DNA of 64,000 nucleotides from an uncultured Sphingomonadaceae bacterium (GCA_947497315.1 CANMFX010000003.1:310001-374000); one strand, 5' to 3'. Shown: positions 35,088 through 43,519, counted from the stretch's first letter. Notes: generated from the sequence alone by a model not told the origin. Translations and numbers: made by a program.

Positions 35088-36083
35088 ATGGATTTGACCG
35101 TCATCTGGGCCTTCATCATCGCTTTTGCCGTCTTTGCCTATGTCGTGATGGACGGGTTTGACCTTGGCATCGGTATCCTGTTTCCTGCCTTCAAGGTCGG
35201 TGATGCGCGCGATCAGGCAATGAACAGTATCGCACCGGTGTGGGACGGCAATGAAACCTGGCTGGTGCTGGGCGGTGGCGGGTTGCTGGCGGCGTTTCCG
35301 CTCGCCTATGCGATTATATTACCCGCCACTTATCCTTTGATCATCATCATGCTTCTGGGACTTGTCTTTCGCGGGGTCGCCTTTGAATTTCGCTGGCGTG
35401 ACCCGGACCACCGGGCCTTCTGGGACTTTGCCTTTACCGGCGGTTCCTTTGCCGCCGCCTTTTCACAGGGCATGATATTGGGCGCGTTGCTGCAGGGCGT
35501 CGAGGTCGCAGACCGCGCCTATGCGGGCAGCTGGTTTGACTGGTTCACACCCTATACACTGCTGACCGGCGTCGGGACGGTCGCTGGCTATGCTCTGTTG
35601 GGCGCGACCTGGGTGATCTGGAAAACCGAAGATGGCGCGCAGGATACGGCCTATCGGCTGGCCAAGCCGACCGCGATTGCGACGCTGGCATTGATGGCGG
35701 CGGTCAGCCTCTACACACCTTTTCTGGCCGGGCAATATTGGACCCGCTGGTTTGAAATGCCCAACATCCTGTTCGCGGCGCAGGTGCCGCTGCTGGTCGT
35801 GATCCTGACCTATTTCCTGTTCCGCGGACTATACAGGAAACAGGAAGCCGCGCCCTTCCTGATTTCGCTCGGCCTGTTCTTCCTGGGCATGGCGGGGCTG
35901 GGCATTTCCATGTTCCCCTATATCGTGCCCGACCAGATTACCATCTGGGATGCAGCAGTGCCCGAAAGCAGCCAGATCTTCATGCTGGTCGGCGTGGTTC
36001 TGACCGTACCGTTGATACTGATCTACACCGGATGGGCCTATTGGGTCTTCCGCGGCAAGGTCGGCAGTGACGGCTATCACTGA
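35088..36083 (+). CDS. cydB: Cytochrome bd ubiquinol oxidase subunit II
   Basis: The 331-residue second subunit of the bd oxidase, with about eight to nine hydrophobic helices and no haem ligands of its own. The N-terminal VMDGFDLGIGILFP motif (about 21-34) and WDGNETWLVLGGGGLLAAFP region (about 51-70) are conserved in CydB. The stop overlaps the next small gene by one base (TGATG), indicating an operon cydA-cydB-DUF2474. Confidence 0.95.
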   Translation: MDLTVIWAFIIAFAVFAYVVMDGFDLGIGILFPAFKVGDARDQAMNSIAPVWDGNETWLVLGGGGLLAAFPLAYAIILPATYPLIIIMLLGLVFRGVAFEFRWRDPDHRAFWDFAFTGGSFAAAFSQGMILGALLQGVEVADRAYAGSWFDWFTPYTLLTGVGTVAGYALLGATWVIWKTEDGAQDTAYRLAKPTAIATLALMAAVSLYTPFLAGQYWTRWFEMPNILFAAQVPLLVVILTYFLFRGLYRKQEAAPFLISLGLFFLGMAGLGISMFPYIVPDQITIWDAAVPESSQIFMLVGVVLTVPLILIYTGWAYWVFRGKVGSDGYH

Positions 36084-36229
36084 TGGCGCCGCCCAATGAA
36101 CAAGCGGACGAACAATCCGCCGACGATGCCCCGCTATGGAAACGCCTGGCCTGGATGGTGGCAATCTGGGCGATGAGCATCTCTGTCCTGGGAATCGTCG
36201 CCTATATCCTGCGGCTGTGGATCAAGTAG
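36083..36229 (+). CDS. DUF2474 small membrane protein of the bd oxidase
   Basis: A 48-residue protein read directly from the sequence. A charged N-terminal 18 residues precede PLWKRLAWMVAIWAMSISV and one transmembrane helix (about 22-44). The PLWKRLAW motif and position directly after cydB identify DUF2474, a CydX-like accessory family of CIO-type oxidases. Start and cydB stop overlap (TGATG). It probably stabilises the oxidase or its haem d. Confidence 0.85.
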   Translation: MAPPNEQADEQSADDAPLWKRLAWMVAIWAMSISVLGIVAYILRLWIK

Positions 36230-36263
36230 CGGCAGATTCGCCGTTATTTCCAATACATCACGG

Positions 36264-36292
36264 ATGTCCGCTATTGGTGCAAAAGCGGACAT
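36264..36292. repeat. ATGTCCGC-type hairpin repeat, copy 1
   Basis: A perfect 9-bp stem (ATGTCCGCT 36264-36272 with AGCGGACAT 36284-36292) with an 11-nt loop, 35 bp after the DUF2474 gene. A related element lies at 38715-38742. Small ATGTCCGC...GCGGACAT palindromes are dispersed in many alphaproteobacterial genomes. It may also serve as the operon terminator, though no T-run follows. Confidence 0.6.
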
Positions 36293-36368
36293 TGGAACGC
36301 ATTAATTCGGCGCTCTGTTCCCAAAAATGCAAGCTACTGTCGTTTGTCCGTCCGGCGATTTGGATTGT

Positions 36369-36542
36369 CTAGCCTGCCAGAACCGTTGCAGCGACTTCTT
36401 CGATATTGCCATCCACAACTAATGGAGACCCCCCAACAATACCGACGTTTGTTTGTTCATGCTCTCCGGCACGTAACCAAGCGATGTTCTCCACGACGAC
36501 CATATAGTTGCCGCCGCGCGACTTTAGTAAAACAAACTTCAT
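36369..36542 (-). CDS. Small FlbD-like protein, hypothetical
   Basis: A 57-residue protein not previously obvious because of its length. The sequence (starting MKFVLLKSRGGNYMVVVENI, then AWLRAGE and ending VVDGNIEEVAATVLAG) has the strand-turn-strand-helix layout of small FlbD-like proteins, in which a nucleotide- or surface-binding role has been proposed. AGGAG lies 9 nt upstream of the ATG. A 14-bp word upstream (36584-36597) is repeated in inverted orientation before the gene at 36894. Function unknown. Confidence 0.6.
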   Translation of the reverse strand: MKFVLLKSRGGNYMVVVENIAWLRAGEHEQTNVGIVGGSPLVVDGNIEEVAATVLAG

Positions 36543-36583
36543 GATTGTGTCTCCTGACGCATTCTACCGTGCCCGACTAAACT

Positions 36584-36884
36584 CTTTTATAGGTTAACGT
36601 GCAGCCGATTTTTTTTGCATCGCCGTTCTCTCCAGGAGTTAATACTCCTCGAATGCACAAGAATGAGCTTTCGAATTTAGCGTTAGGACATCTGGGTGAT
36701 TAAGCCTAAGCGAGTTGTGCGGTTCTGGAAGTTGGCGTTATGCGAGCCGGCTAAGGCTTCGAGATTACTTGCTATTAAGTAGGTAGGTGCAAGGAAGCTT
36801 GTCCAACAACCCCTCCATTGTTTCGCATAACGAACCCCCTTGTTGCCTGACCACAGACGTGACGCAGACTTAACCTATAAAAGG
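36584..36884. repeat. Perfect 14-bp inverted repeat flanking a divergent intergenic region
   Basis: CTTTTATAGGTTAA (36584-36597) and TTAACCTATAAAAG (36871-36884) are exact reverse complements, facing outward upstream of the divergent small genes at 36369-36542 and 36894-37025. The region between holds no gene I can support. The repeated word may be a shared promoter or operator element. The entry spans both arms. Confidence 0.55.
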
Positions 36885-36893
36885 GATACCAGC

Positions 36894-37025
36894 ATGGCTA
36901 AATCACAGAGGAAATCGAAGCGGGAAATCCGCAAACCAAAAGCCGAGAAACCGAAAAAGAATAACGCTTCCAACCCGTCGACCAAGGCCGGAGTAGTTCC
37001 AGGCCTTGAAAATATCAAACGCTGA
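36894..37025 (+). CDS. Small basic protein, hypothetical
   Basis: A 43-residue, very lysine-rich protein (MAKSQRKSKREIRKPKAEKP start; GVVPGLENIKR end). AAAAGGG lies upstream of the ATG, within the 14-bp repeat word. Short basic proteins of this composition are widespread in alphaproteobacteria as uncharacterised proteins; nucleic-acid binding is a reasonable guess. It is the first of a run of five tiny same-strand genes. Confidence 0.65.
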   Translation: MAKSQRKSKREIRKPKAEKPKKNNASNPSTKAGVVPGLENIKR

Positions 37026-37045
37026 ATCGAGAATGGAGAAAAAGA

Positions 37046-37303
37046 TTGGCGGAACCCGACATGCGCATTTCGGCGGCTTTATGCCGTGAGCAGGAAGCTA
37101 ATCAACGCGAGATAGCGGATACTCATTCGCTGGAGCATCGAAGAAACATTGCTGCCTTAGCTGCTGCAGCTTGGGCGGTGAAAGCGGTCGCGGCCGAAAA
37201 ACGCGAAGCGGGCGATTTAGAGCCGCTCCAAAAACTGGATGAGGAAATCACACGTGAATTTGCCGACGAAGCAATAGCCGAGAAGAACAAGCATGCCCGC
37301 TAG
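37046..37303 (+). CDS. Small helical protein, hypothetical
   Basis: An 85-residue protein, probably all-helical and rich in Ala, Glu and Arg (AALAAAAWAVKAVAAEKREAG in the middle). The TTG start at 37046 is supported by GGAG 8 nt upstream; an ATG at 37061 is the alternative. It follows the basic protein gene by 20 bp and overlaps the next gene's start. No family recognised. Confidence 0.6.
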   Translation: MAEPDMRISAALCREQEANQREIADTHSLEHRRNIAALAAAAWAVKAVAAEKREAGDLEPLQKLDEEITREFADEAIAEKNKHAR

Positions 37304-37406
37304 ACTGCAAATCGCCTACGGACTTATTGGCTTGATGATAATCGCAATTGGCATTGGCATCTATCACTACAGAAAGAAGCGAAAGGACAAGCATGGCGGA
37401 TGGTAA
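37293..37406 (+). CDS. Tiny single-helix membrane protein
   Basis: A 37-residue reading frame: a short polar start, one hydrophobic helix (about 6-24, IAYGLIGLMIIAIGIGIY) and a positively charged tail (HYRKKRKDKHGGW), giving an N-out/C-in topology by the positive-inside rule. It overlaps the preceding gene by 11 bp. The ribosome site is weak, so confidence is moderate. Confidence 0.45.
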   Translation: MPARLQIAYGLIGLMIIAIGIGIYHYRKKRKDKHGGW

Positions 37407-37487
37407 CAACCGTCTCCGAGAAATCGACTAACTCATTGGTTCAATGGTCAATCTTGGGAGATCATTCTCTAAAAGGAAATTTCGGTT

Positions 37488-37640
37488 GTGAATAAGTTTC
37501 AAATTAGCCCGCCTTTAGTCATTGTGATTATCCTGATCGCCACTTTGGTATTTTTGGCAATACAACGGCAGTCCAATCTAAGTAAGTCAAATCATTCTGC
37601 GGAACAGATATCTGACTTAACAACCGACATTGGTAACTAG
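37488..37640 (+). CDS. Tiny single-helix membrane protein 2
   Basis: A 50-residue frame with GTG start and AAAAGGAAA about 8 nt upstream. A hydrophobic helix (about 8-25, PPLVIVIILIATLVFLAI) is followed by a polar tail (QRQSNLSKSNHSAEQISDL). The helix plus tail layout and the ribosome site support real coding; function unknown. Confidence 0.5.
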   Translation: MNKFQISPPLVIVIILIATLVFLAIQRQSNLSKSNHSAEQISDLTTDIGN

Positions 37641-37645
37641 TGTCA

Positions 37646-37807
37646 ATGGACGTTGAACTGAAACACAATCAAGTCCAGATATCGGAAATCGTTGAACAAT
37701 TGGAAAAGGCGTTAAGCGAGCTCGATAATCTCAATGAAAGTCTCGCGGCAGTTTACGTCGATACCGCCATCGTCACCTTGTGCAACGACTATAGCCTCCG
37801 TCGATAA
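37646..37807 (+). CDS. Tiny helical protein, hypothetical
   Basis: A 53-residue frame with amphipathic heptad-like composition (QISEIVEQLEKALSELDNLN, then ESLAAVYVDTAIVTL). It resembles short sphingomonad proteins ending in an AAVYVDxAI-type helix, which are of unknown function. It begins 5 bp after the preceding small gene, so it is probably the last gene of the same run. The ribosome site is unclear. Confidence 0.45.
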   Translation: MDVELKHNQVQISEIVEQLEKALSELDNLNESLAAVYVDTAIVTLCNDYSLRR

Positions 37808-37825
37808 GAATTGACTTCGAGTTAG

Positions 37826-38356
37826 TTACCGTTTTTGCTGGCATGTAGACAATCGACTATCTCGTTCAAGTTTGTGTGTCGCTTTTTGTGAAATCAAATT
37901 TTCGTGATCGATTTCGATCAGATATGGGGCCGTAAAGTCTTGATAAGCGTCTTTGCGAGCCTGAGGGAGGTCTTTCCAACCTGTGATCGAACTTCTGCAT
38001 GTTTTTTGACTGCAGGAGCAGGAAGCCGGGAAATGCTCGATCTTGTAATTGCGCATGGCATAGTCATATGTTGCTTCCTCATCAACGGATATACTCCGCA
38101 TTGCCACGAGATTGTGACCTCCTGAAGCATTGAGACGGATTCCGCAGTTTGGATTGCAGCTGTGATTGAACTTCGGCGACAGGCCGCCATGAAAACCAAA
38201 TTCATTCTTGCCAATTTGGGAAGCATGAGAATGATTGGCTATATCGGCCGTTTCCAATACTCCCACCAACAGGATTTCGCCCGGCTCAAATGCCTTCAGA
38301 GTAAAAACCCCTTCACCTCGACCAGGTGTTGTGCGCAGTTCAATATGGGCGCTCAT
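37826..38356 (-). CDS. SET-domain protein-lysine methyltransferase
   Basis: A 176-residue bacterial SET protein. The key elements are in order: GRGEGVFTLKAFEPGE (about 12-27, SET-I start and AdoMet region), the pseudoknot motif NHSCNPNC (64-71), a catalytic tyrosine motif YDYAM (97-101), and a post-SET zinc-like cluster (Cys113, Cys115, Cys120) with RSSITGW. This is the full minimal set of an active enzyme that transfers methyl from S-adenosylmethionine to a protein lysine. The target is unknown. Its ATG overlaps the small gene upstream (4 bp), implying an operon of two. Confidence 0.85.
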   Translation of the reverse strand: MSAHIELRTTPGRGEGVFTLKAFEPGEILLVGVLETADIANHSHASQIGKNEFGFHGGLSPKFNHSCNPNCGIRLNASGGHNLVAMRSISVDEEATYDYAMRNYKIEHFPASCSCSQKTCRSSITGWKDLPQARKDAYQDFTAPYLIEIDHENLISQKATHKLERDSRLSTCQQKR

Positions 38357-38556
38357 TCAGCATACCTTTGTTGGAGTCGCCGCGGCCAAGCGGATATGGG
38401 ATAGGAGTCGACGCCCAAGCGGACGCGCGCAATTTCAATTAGTTTTCCGTAACGAATGACTTCATCATTACGTCTACGCGCAACATCGCCGGATGCAGGC
38501 TTGTCGGCGTTCATTAGCGCGATTTGATGGTCATGAAGCAGTTTGTTGAAGTCCAA
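38353..38556 (-). CDS. Small protein co-encoded with the SET methyltransferase
   Basis: A 67-residue protein (start MDFNKLLHDHQIALMNADK; end SAWPRRLQQRYAE). The TTG start at 38556 has a strong AGGAGG 5 nt upstream, and the stop overlaps the SET start (ATGA), so translational coupling is likely. No family is recognised. It could be a partner or substrate of the methyltransferase, which is only inference. Confidence 0.65.
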   Translation of the reverse strand: MDFNKLLHDHQIALMNADKPASGDVARRRNDEVIRYGKLIEIARVRLGVDSYPISAWPRRLQQRYAE

Positions 38557-38714
38557 TTTGCCCTCCTGTAGCGGGAGCGCGATTGTCTCTCAGTCGAATG
38601 GCTGTATTTTTAGCTTCGATCCATTAAAGATAAGGACTCTGACCACGATTTACAATGGGCTGGTTGCATAAGTCTAAGCAATCAGTCGCTGCGGTGGAAA
38701 ATAGAAAAGCGTCA

Positions 38715-38742
38715 ATGTTTGCTTTCGAGAGAAAGCGGACAT
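38715..38742. repeat. ATGTCCGC-type hairpin repeat, copy 2
   Basis: ATGTTTGCTTTC pairs with GAAAGCGGACAT (38715-38726 with 38731-38742; two G-T wobbles, GAGA loop). The right arm shares GCGGACAT with the element at 36284-36292. It lies in the gap between the SET operon and rpsL (38557-38963), in which I support no gene. Confidence 0.55.
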
Positions 38743-38856
38743 AAGCAATGAGGTTTCGTTCTCCTGAAACTCAAAAATCCCTTCCAACCCTTGACCATCT
38801 CTTGTCTCACTGTTGACCTTCCGGCGAATCCCCGCTAAGGGCCGCGCTTCTGTTCT

Positions 38857-38874
38857 GGTGTGATCCGTCACACC
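38857..38874. promoter_or_regulatory. Dyad upstream of the str operon
   Basis: GGTGTGA-TCCG-TCACACC is a perfect 7-bp dyad about 90 bp upstream of rpsL. Its core TGTGA-N4-TCACA resembles a Crp/Fnr-family operator with FNR-like spacing, or it could simply fold as a small leader hairpin. Confidence 0.35.
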
Positions 38875-38963
38875 CGCAGAAAACTTACATAGGCAAAACA
38901 CTCAAGGCGATTTGGCCGAGAGAGTAACCCTAGTTTATCTAGATCCAATAAGGTGAAGACTTT

Positions 38964-39335
38964 ATGCCAACGATTAATCAGCTCGTCCGTAAAGGGCGAG
39001 TGCCACAGAAGACGAAGTCCAAAGTGCCGGCCATGGAAGCCAACCCGCAGAAACGCGGCGTTTGCACCCGTGTCTACACAACGACTCCTAAGAAACCAAA
39101 CTCCGCTCTGCGTAAGGTTGCCAAGGTTCGCCTGACCAACCAGCGTGAGGTCATCAGCTATATTCCAGGTGAAGGTCATAACCTTCAGGAGCATAGTGTT
39201 GTTCTCATTCGCGGCGGCCGTGTTCGCGACCTTCCCGGTGTGCGTTACCACGTGCTGCGCGGTGTTCTTGATACGCAAGGCGTTAAGGACCGGAAGCAAT
39301 CCCGTTCCAAATATGGCGCCAAGCGTCCTAAGTAA
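38964..39335 (+). CDS. rpsL: 30S ribosomal protein S12
   Basis: A 123-residue S12 of the decoding centre. The start [12 protein letters not shown] and the central [17 protein letters not shown] (about 42-58) are invariant; Lys43 and the KPNSALR loop are the classical streptomycin-resistance positions and read as wild type here. AGGTGAA precedes the ATG. First gene of the str operon. Confidence 0.97.
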   Translation: MPTINQLVRKGRVPQKTKSKVPAMEANPQKRGVCTRVYTTTPKKPNSALRKVAKVRLTNQREVISYIPGEGHNLQEHSVVLIRGGRVRDLPGVRYHVLRGVLDTQGVKDRKQSRSKYGAKRPK

Positions 39336-39359
39336 TCGGTCAGATAGGAGTTATATAAT

Positions 39360-39830
39360 ATGGCACGTCGTCGTCGTCCCGAGAAACGGGTAATCCTTCC
39401 TGATCCAAAGTTTAAGGATCAGGTCCTTTCCAAATTCATGAACAACTTGATGCAGGATGGTAAGAAATCTGTTGCAGAACGCATCGTTTATGGCGCGCTG
39501 GATAGCGTGGAAGCCAAAGCGAAAAAAGATCCGCTGCAGATGTTCCATGATGCGCTCAACAATGTGAAGCCGGGCATCGAAGTTCGCTCTCGCCGTGTTG
39601 GTGGTGCAACCTATCAGGTTCCTGTTGAAGTGCGTCCCGAGCGTGCTCAGGCTCTTGCGATCCGCTGGGTCATTGCTGCTGCCCGTGCACGTAGCGAGAC
39701 CACCATGGCAGCGCGCCTGTCCGGTGAAATTCTCGATGCTTCCAACAATCGCGGCAACGCGGTGAAGAAGCGGGAAGATGCGCACAAGATGGCCGAAGCC
39801 AACCGCGCATTTGCACATTACCGCTGGTAA
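39360..39830 (+). CDS. rpsG: 30S ribosomal protein S7
   Basis: A 156-residue S7, the assembly-nucleating protein of the 30S head; in Escherichia coli S7 also represses its own operon. The start [10 protein letters not shown] and the C-terminal NRAFAHYRW are typical and length is normal. It follows rpsL by 24 bp. A terminator-like hairpin after it separates fusA. Confidence 0.97.
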   Translation: MARRRRPEKRVILPDPKFKDQVLSKFMNNLMQDGKKSVAERIVYGALDSVEAKAKKDPLQMFHDALNNVKPGIEVRSRRVGGATYQVPVEVRPERAQALAIRWVIAAARARSETTMAARLSGEILDASNNRGNAVKKREDAHKMAEANRAFAHYRW

Positions 39831-39842
39831 CATTATATAAAG

Positions 39843-39882
39843 GCGCAGGGGTTGCAGAGCCTCTGTAAATTCCTGCGCTTTT
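39843..39882 (+). terminator. Terminator-like hairpin between rpsG and fusA
   Basis: GCGCAGG (39843-39849) pairs with CCTGCGC (39872-39878) over a loop with internal CAG/CTG pairing, followed by TTTT. It begins 12 bp after the rpsG stop and likely attenuates transcription into fusA. Confidence 0.6.
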
Positions 39883-39982
39883 CACATTGTTGTATTTGTA
39901 ACTAATCAGGGCTGGTCATCGCTGGCCCGTTTCACTATAGGGGCGGCGCTAATTGGGGCCCCTTAATTCTGGAGTAAAGACT

Positions 39983-42076
39983 ATGGCACGCAGCCATCCG
40001 CTCGAACGATATCGCAATATTGGCATTATGGCCCATATTGATGCTGGTAAAACGACCACTACGGAACGCATCCTGTATTATACGGGCAAGTCCTATAAAA
40101 TCGGCGAAGTGCATGATGGCGCGGCGACGATGGACTGGATGGAGCAAGAACAAGAGCGTGGTATCACCATTACCTCGGCTGCGACCACCTGTTTCTGGAA
40201 TGCGGAAGACCGCAAGGGCCCAGAGCACCGGATCAACATAATTGATACACCAGGCCACGTTGACTTCACCATTGAAGTTGAGCGTTCGCTGCGTGTGCTC
40301 GACGGTGCGGTAGCCTGTTTCGACGGTGTCGCCGGCGTTGAGCCACAGTCCGAAACCGTATGGCGCCAGGCTGATAAGTATAAAGTGCCGCGGATGTGCT
40401 TCATCAACAAGCTCGACCGAACCGGTGCCAATTTCAAATTCTGCGTGGACTCCATCGTAGAGCGTTTGGGCGCGACACCTGCTGTTCTTTATCTTCCTAT
40501 CGGTATCGAAGCCAGCCTTGTTGGTTTGGTTGACCTGGTCAATCAGCGTTCGATCACTTGGAAAAACGAAGATCTTGGCGCTGAATATTCCTATGGCGAA
40601 ATTCCTGAAGATATGGCTGACGAAGCTGCTGAATATCGCGAGAAGCTCATCGAGCTTGCTGTAGAGCAGGACGATGATGTGATGGAACAATATCTGGAAG
40701 GCAACGAGCCTGATGCAGCGACATTGAAAGCGCTCATCCGTAAAGGTACGCTGAACCAGAGTTTCGTTCCTGTGCTTTGCGGTTCGGCCTTTAAGAACAA
40801 AGGCGTTCAGCCACTGCTCGACGCGGTTGTTGACTATATGCCAAGCCCGCTTGACGTTGATGCCATTAAAGGTGTCAAGCTGGACGGCGAAACCGAAGAC
40901 ACGCGTCCATCAAGCGACGACGAGCCTTTCGCGGCGCTGGCCTTTAAAGTCATGAACGATCCGTTCGTTGGTACTTTGACCTTTGCTCGTATCTATTCCG
41001 GCAAGCTAGAAAAAGGCACGGTGCTGAACTCGGTCAAGGACAAGAAAGAGAAAGTCGGCCGTATTTTGGAAATGCACTCCAATGACCGTAAGGACATTGA
41101 AGAAGCGTTCGCGGGCGACATTATCGCGTTGGCCGGCATGAAGACCACGACAACCGGTGATACGCTTTGCGCAGCAGAGGCTCCGATCATTCTTGAGCGG
41201 ATGGAATTTCCTGAGCCTGTGATTGAGCTGTCGGTGGAGCCAAAAACCAAGGCTGACCAAGAGAAGATGGGCGTTGCGCTTAATCGTCTGGCCGCTGAAG
41301 ATCCTTCCTTCCGTGTGACGACCGACCATGAATCAGGTCAAACGATCATCAAGGGCATGGGCGAGTTGCACCTCGACATTCTGGTCGATCGCATGAAGCG
41401 TGAGTTTAAAGTGGAAGCCAATGTCGGTGCACCACAGGTTGCTTACCGCGAATCCCTCGGCAAGGCTGTCGAAGTTGACTACACGCATAAGAAACAGTCC
41501 GGTGGTTCCGGTCAGTTCGCGCGTATCAAGTTCGAAGTCACCCCTGGTGAGCGCGGTGCAGGCATTACCTTTGAAGACGAAATCAAAGGCGGTAACATTC
41601 CTAAGGAATACATCCCGTCGGTTGAAAAAGGCATGCGTGAAACAGCCGAAACCGGTTCGCTGATCGGCTTCCCGATCATCGACTTTAACATTCGTGTTTA
41701 TGATGGCGCTTATCATGACGTTGACTCCTCGGCGCTGGCTTTTGAAATTGCGGCACGTGCTGCGATGCGCGAAGCGGCCCAGAAGTCTGGCATCAAGCTG
41801 CTTGAGCCCATCATGAAAGTCGAAGTGATTACGCCGGAAGACTATCTTGGTGACGTGATCGGTGATCTCAACTCTCGCCGTGGTCAGATCCAGGGTACCG
41901 ACACGCGCGGTATCGCTCAGGCCGTGGACGCAATGGTGCCACTGGCCAACATGTTTGGTTATGTGAATGAGCTGCGCTCTTTCACCCAGGGCCGTGCACA
42001 ATATTCGATGCAATTTTCTCACTACGAGCAAGTGCCGAATAATGTCGCAGAAGAATTGAAGGAGAAGATGGCTTAA
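39983..42076 (+). CDS. fusA: Elongation factor G
   Basis: A 697-residue translocase GTPase. The P-loop region is AHIDAGKTT (about 17-25), the switch II motif is DTPGHVDFT (about 88-96) and NKLD is near 142, followed by domains II-V. Start ATG 39983 is chosen because GGAG lies 8 nt upstream and [18 protein letters not shown] is the conserved start; an in-frame start exists at 39953. Full family length. Confidence 0.97.
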   Translation: MARSHPLERYRNIGIMAHIDAGKTTTTERILYYTGKSYKIGEVHDGAATMDWMEQEQERGITITSAATTCFWNAEDRKGPEHRINIIDTPGHVDFTIEVERSLRVLDGAVACFDGVAGVEPQSETVWRQADKYKVPRMCFINKLDRTGANFKFCVDSIVERLGATPAVLYLPIGIEASLVGLVDLVNQRSITWKNEDLGAEYSYGEIPEDMADEAAEYREKLIELAVEQDDDVMEQYLEGNEPDAATLKALIRKGTLNQSFVPVLCGSAFKNKGVQPLLDAVVDYMPSPLDVDAIKGVKLDGETEDTRPSSDDEPFAALAFKVMNDPFVGTLTFARIYSGKLEKGTVLNSVKDKKEKVGRILEMHSNDRKDIEEAFAGDIIALAGMKTTTTGDTLCAAEAPIILERMEFPEPVIELSVEPKTKADQEKMGVALNRLAAEDPSFRVTTDHESGQTIIKGMGELHLDILVDRMKREFKVEANVGAPQVAYRESLGKAVEVDYTHKKQSGGSGQFARIKFEVTPGERGAGITFEDEIKGGNIPKEYIPSVEKGMRETAETGSLIGFPIIDFNIRVYDGAYHDVDSSALAFEIAARAAMREAAQKSGIKLLEPIMKVEVITPEDYLGDVIGDLNSRRGQIQGTDTRGIAQAVDAMVPLANMFGYVNELRSFTQGRAQYSMQFSHYEQVPNNVAEELKEKMA

Positions 42077-42168
42077 TCGCCGCTTCTCTTTTTACGAGTA
42101 ACCGCGCTTACCTTTTGGTTCTGGCTCAAGAAAAAAGCCTAGAGGTTAAAAGGGTGTTGACAGATTTG

Positions 42169-42200
42169 GATAGTCTCGCCAAAGCGCGGCACAGACTATC
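42169..42200 (+). promoter_or_regulatory. Hairpin in the tuf leader
   Basis: GATAGTCT (42169-42176) and AGACTATC (42193-42200) form a perfect 8-bp stem with a 16-nt loop, starting 7 bp after a consensus-like TTGACA (42157-42162) and 30 bp before the tuf start. It could be a leader structure. No good -10 box is seen at the right distance. Confidence 0.4.
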
Positions 42201-42229
42201 AAGACGATAGAAATTAGAGGTAAGAAAAA

Positions 42230-43420
42230 ATGGCAAAAGCAAAGTTTGAACGCAATAAGCCGCATTGCAATATCGGCACCATCGGTCACGTTGACCACGG
42301 TAAAACCACATTGACCGCAGCGATCACGAAAGTGCTTGCTGAATCATCTGGTGGTGAAGCCGTTGACTTCGCGAACATCGACAAAGCGCCTGAAGAGCGT
42401 GAGCGCGGCATCACCATTTCAACGGCACACGTTGAATATGAAACCGACGCCCGTCACTATGCACACGTCGATTGCCCAGGCCACGCTGACTATGTGAAAA
42501 ACATGATCACCGGTGCTGCTCAGATGGATGGTGCTATCCTGGTTGTGAACGCAGCTGACGGCCCGATGCCACAGACTCGCGAGCACATCCTGCTTGCTCG
42601 TCAGGTTGGTGTTCCTGCTCTAGTTGTTTTCATGAACAAAGTTGACCAGGTCGACGACGAAGAACTGCTTGAACTGGTTGAAATGGAAGTTCGTGAACTT
42701 CTCTCTTCTTACGACTTTGACGGCGACAATATTCCTATCGTTGCTGGTTCGGCTCTGGCTGCTCTTGAAGGCCGTGACGACAATATCGGTAAAGAGAAAA
42801 TTCTTGAGCTGATGGCCGCTGTTGATGAGCACATCCCGCAGCCAGATCGTCCAGTGGACCAGGACTTCCTGATGCCAATCGAAGACGTGTTCTCAATTTC
42901 CGGTCGTGGTACGGTTGTTACCGGCCGCGTTGAAACCGGCGTTGTGAATGTTGGCGACGAAGTTGAAATCGTTGGTATCAAAGATACTTCGAAAACAACT
43001 GTTACCGGCGTTGAAATGTTCCGTAAGTTGCTCGACAGCGGTGAAGCTGGCGATAACATCGGTGCGTTGATCCGTGGTGTTTCTCGTGAAGAAGTTGAGC
43101 GTGGTCAGGTTCTTTGTAAGCCTGGTTCGATCACTCCTCACACCGAGTTCAGTGCAGAAGTTTACGTGTTGTCGAAAGACGAAGGTGGTCGTCATACGCC
43201 ATTCTTTGCTAACTATCGTCCACAATTCTACTTCCGTACAACGGACGTGACCGGCGAAGTTATCCTGCCAGAAGGTACGGAAATGGTTATGCCTGGTGAC
43301 AACGTGACAATTAACGTAAAATTGATTGCACCAATCGCCATGGACTCCGGTCTTCGCTTCGCTATTCGCGAAGGTGGACGCACCGTCGGTTCTGGGGTTG
43401 TCAGCAACGTAACAAAGTAA
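42230..43420 (+). CDS. tuf: Elongation factor Tu
   Basis: A 396-residue EF-Tu that delivers aminoacyl-tRNA. GHVDHGKTT (P-loop, about 19-27), DCPGHADY (81-88) and NKVD (about 136-139) are all present. The codon usage is strongly biased, as expected for a very highly expressed gene. AGAGGTAAG precedes the ATG. It ends at a strong terminator. Confidence 0.98.
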   Translation: MAKAKFERNKPHCNIGTIGHVDHGKTTLTAAITKVLAESSGGEAVDFANIDKAPEERERGITISTAHVEYETDARHYAHVDCPGHADYVKNMITGAAQMDGAILVVNAADGPMPQTREHILLARQVGVPALVVFMNKVDQVDDEELLELVEMEVRELLSSYDFDGDNIPIVAGSALAALEGRDDNIGKEKILELMAAVDEHIPQPDRPVDQDFLMPIEDVFSISGRGTVVTGRVETGVVNVGDEVEIVGIKDTSKTTVTGVEMFRKLLDSGEAGDNIGALIRGVSREEVERGQVLCKPGSITPHTEFSAEVYVLSKDEGGRHTPFFANYRPQFYFRTTDVTGEVILPEGTEMVMPGDNVTINVKLIAPIAMDSGLRFAIREGGRTVGSGVVSNVTK

Positions 43421-43434
43421 TATAGGACTGCATC

Positions 43435-43469
43435 GCCGCCCGGGTCACTGATTCGGGCGGCCAGTTTTT
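43435..43469 (+). terminator. Rho-independent terminator of tuf
   Basis: GCCGCCCG (43435-43442) pairs perfectly with CGGGCGGC (43454-43461), 11-nt loop, followed by CAGTTTTTC. It lies 15 bp after the tuf stop. Confidence 0.85.
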
Positions 43470-43519
43470 CGCCGCTCCGGCTTCTTTTTAAGAGAGAAAA
43501 TCGGGGCGGTTTATTTTTT

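Noticed and set aside
36136-36544. Plus-strand open frames of 78 and 66 codons after the bd oxidase operon
   Set aside because: They overlap the DUF2474 gene in another frame and the better-supported FlbD-like gene on the minus strand.
38674-38901. A 75-codon open frame on the minus strand before rpsL
   Set aside because: It spans a hairpin repeat and the rpsL upstream region, has no ribosome site and no coding-like composition.
38557-38963. tRNA or other RNA gene before rpsL
   Set aside because: No cloverleaf with TTCGA-type T-loop or CCA-compatible acceptor could be found; only hairpin repeats and a dyad.
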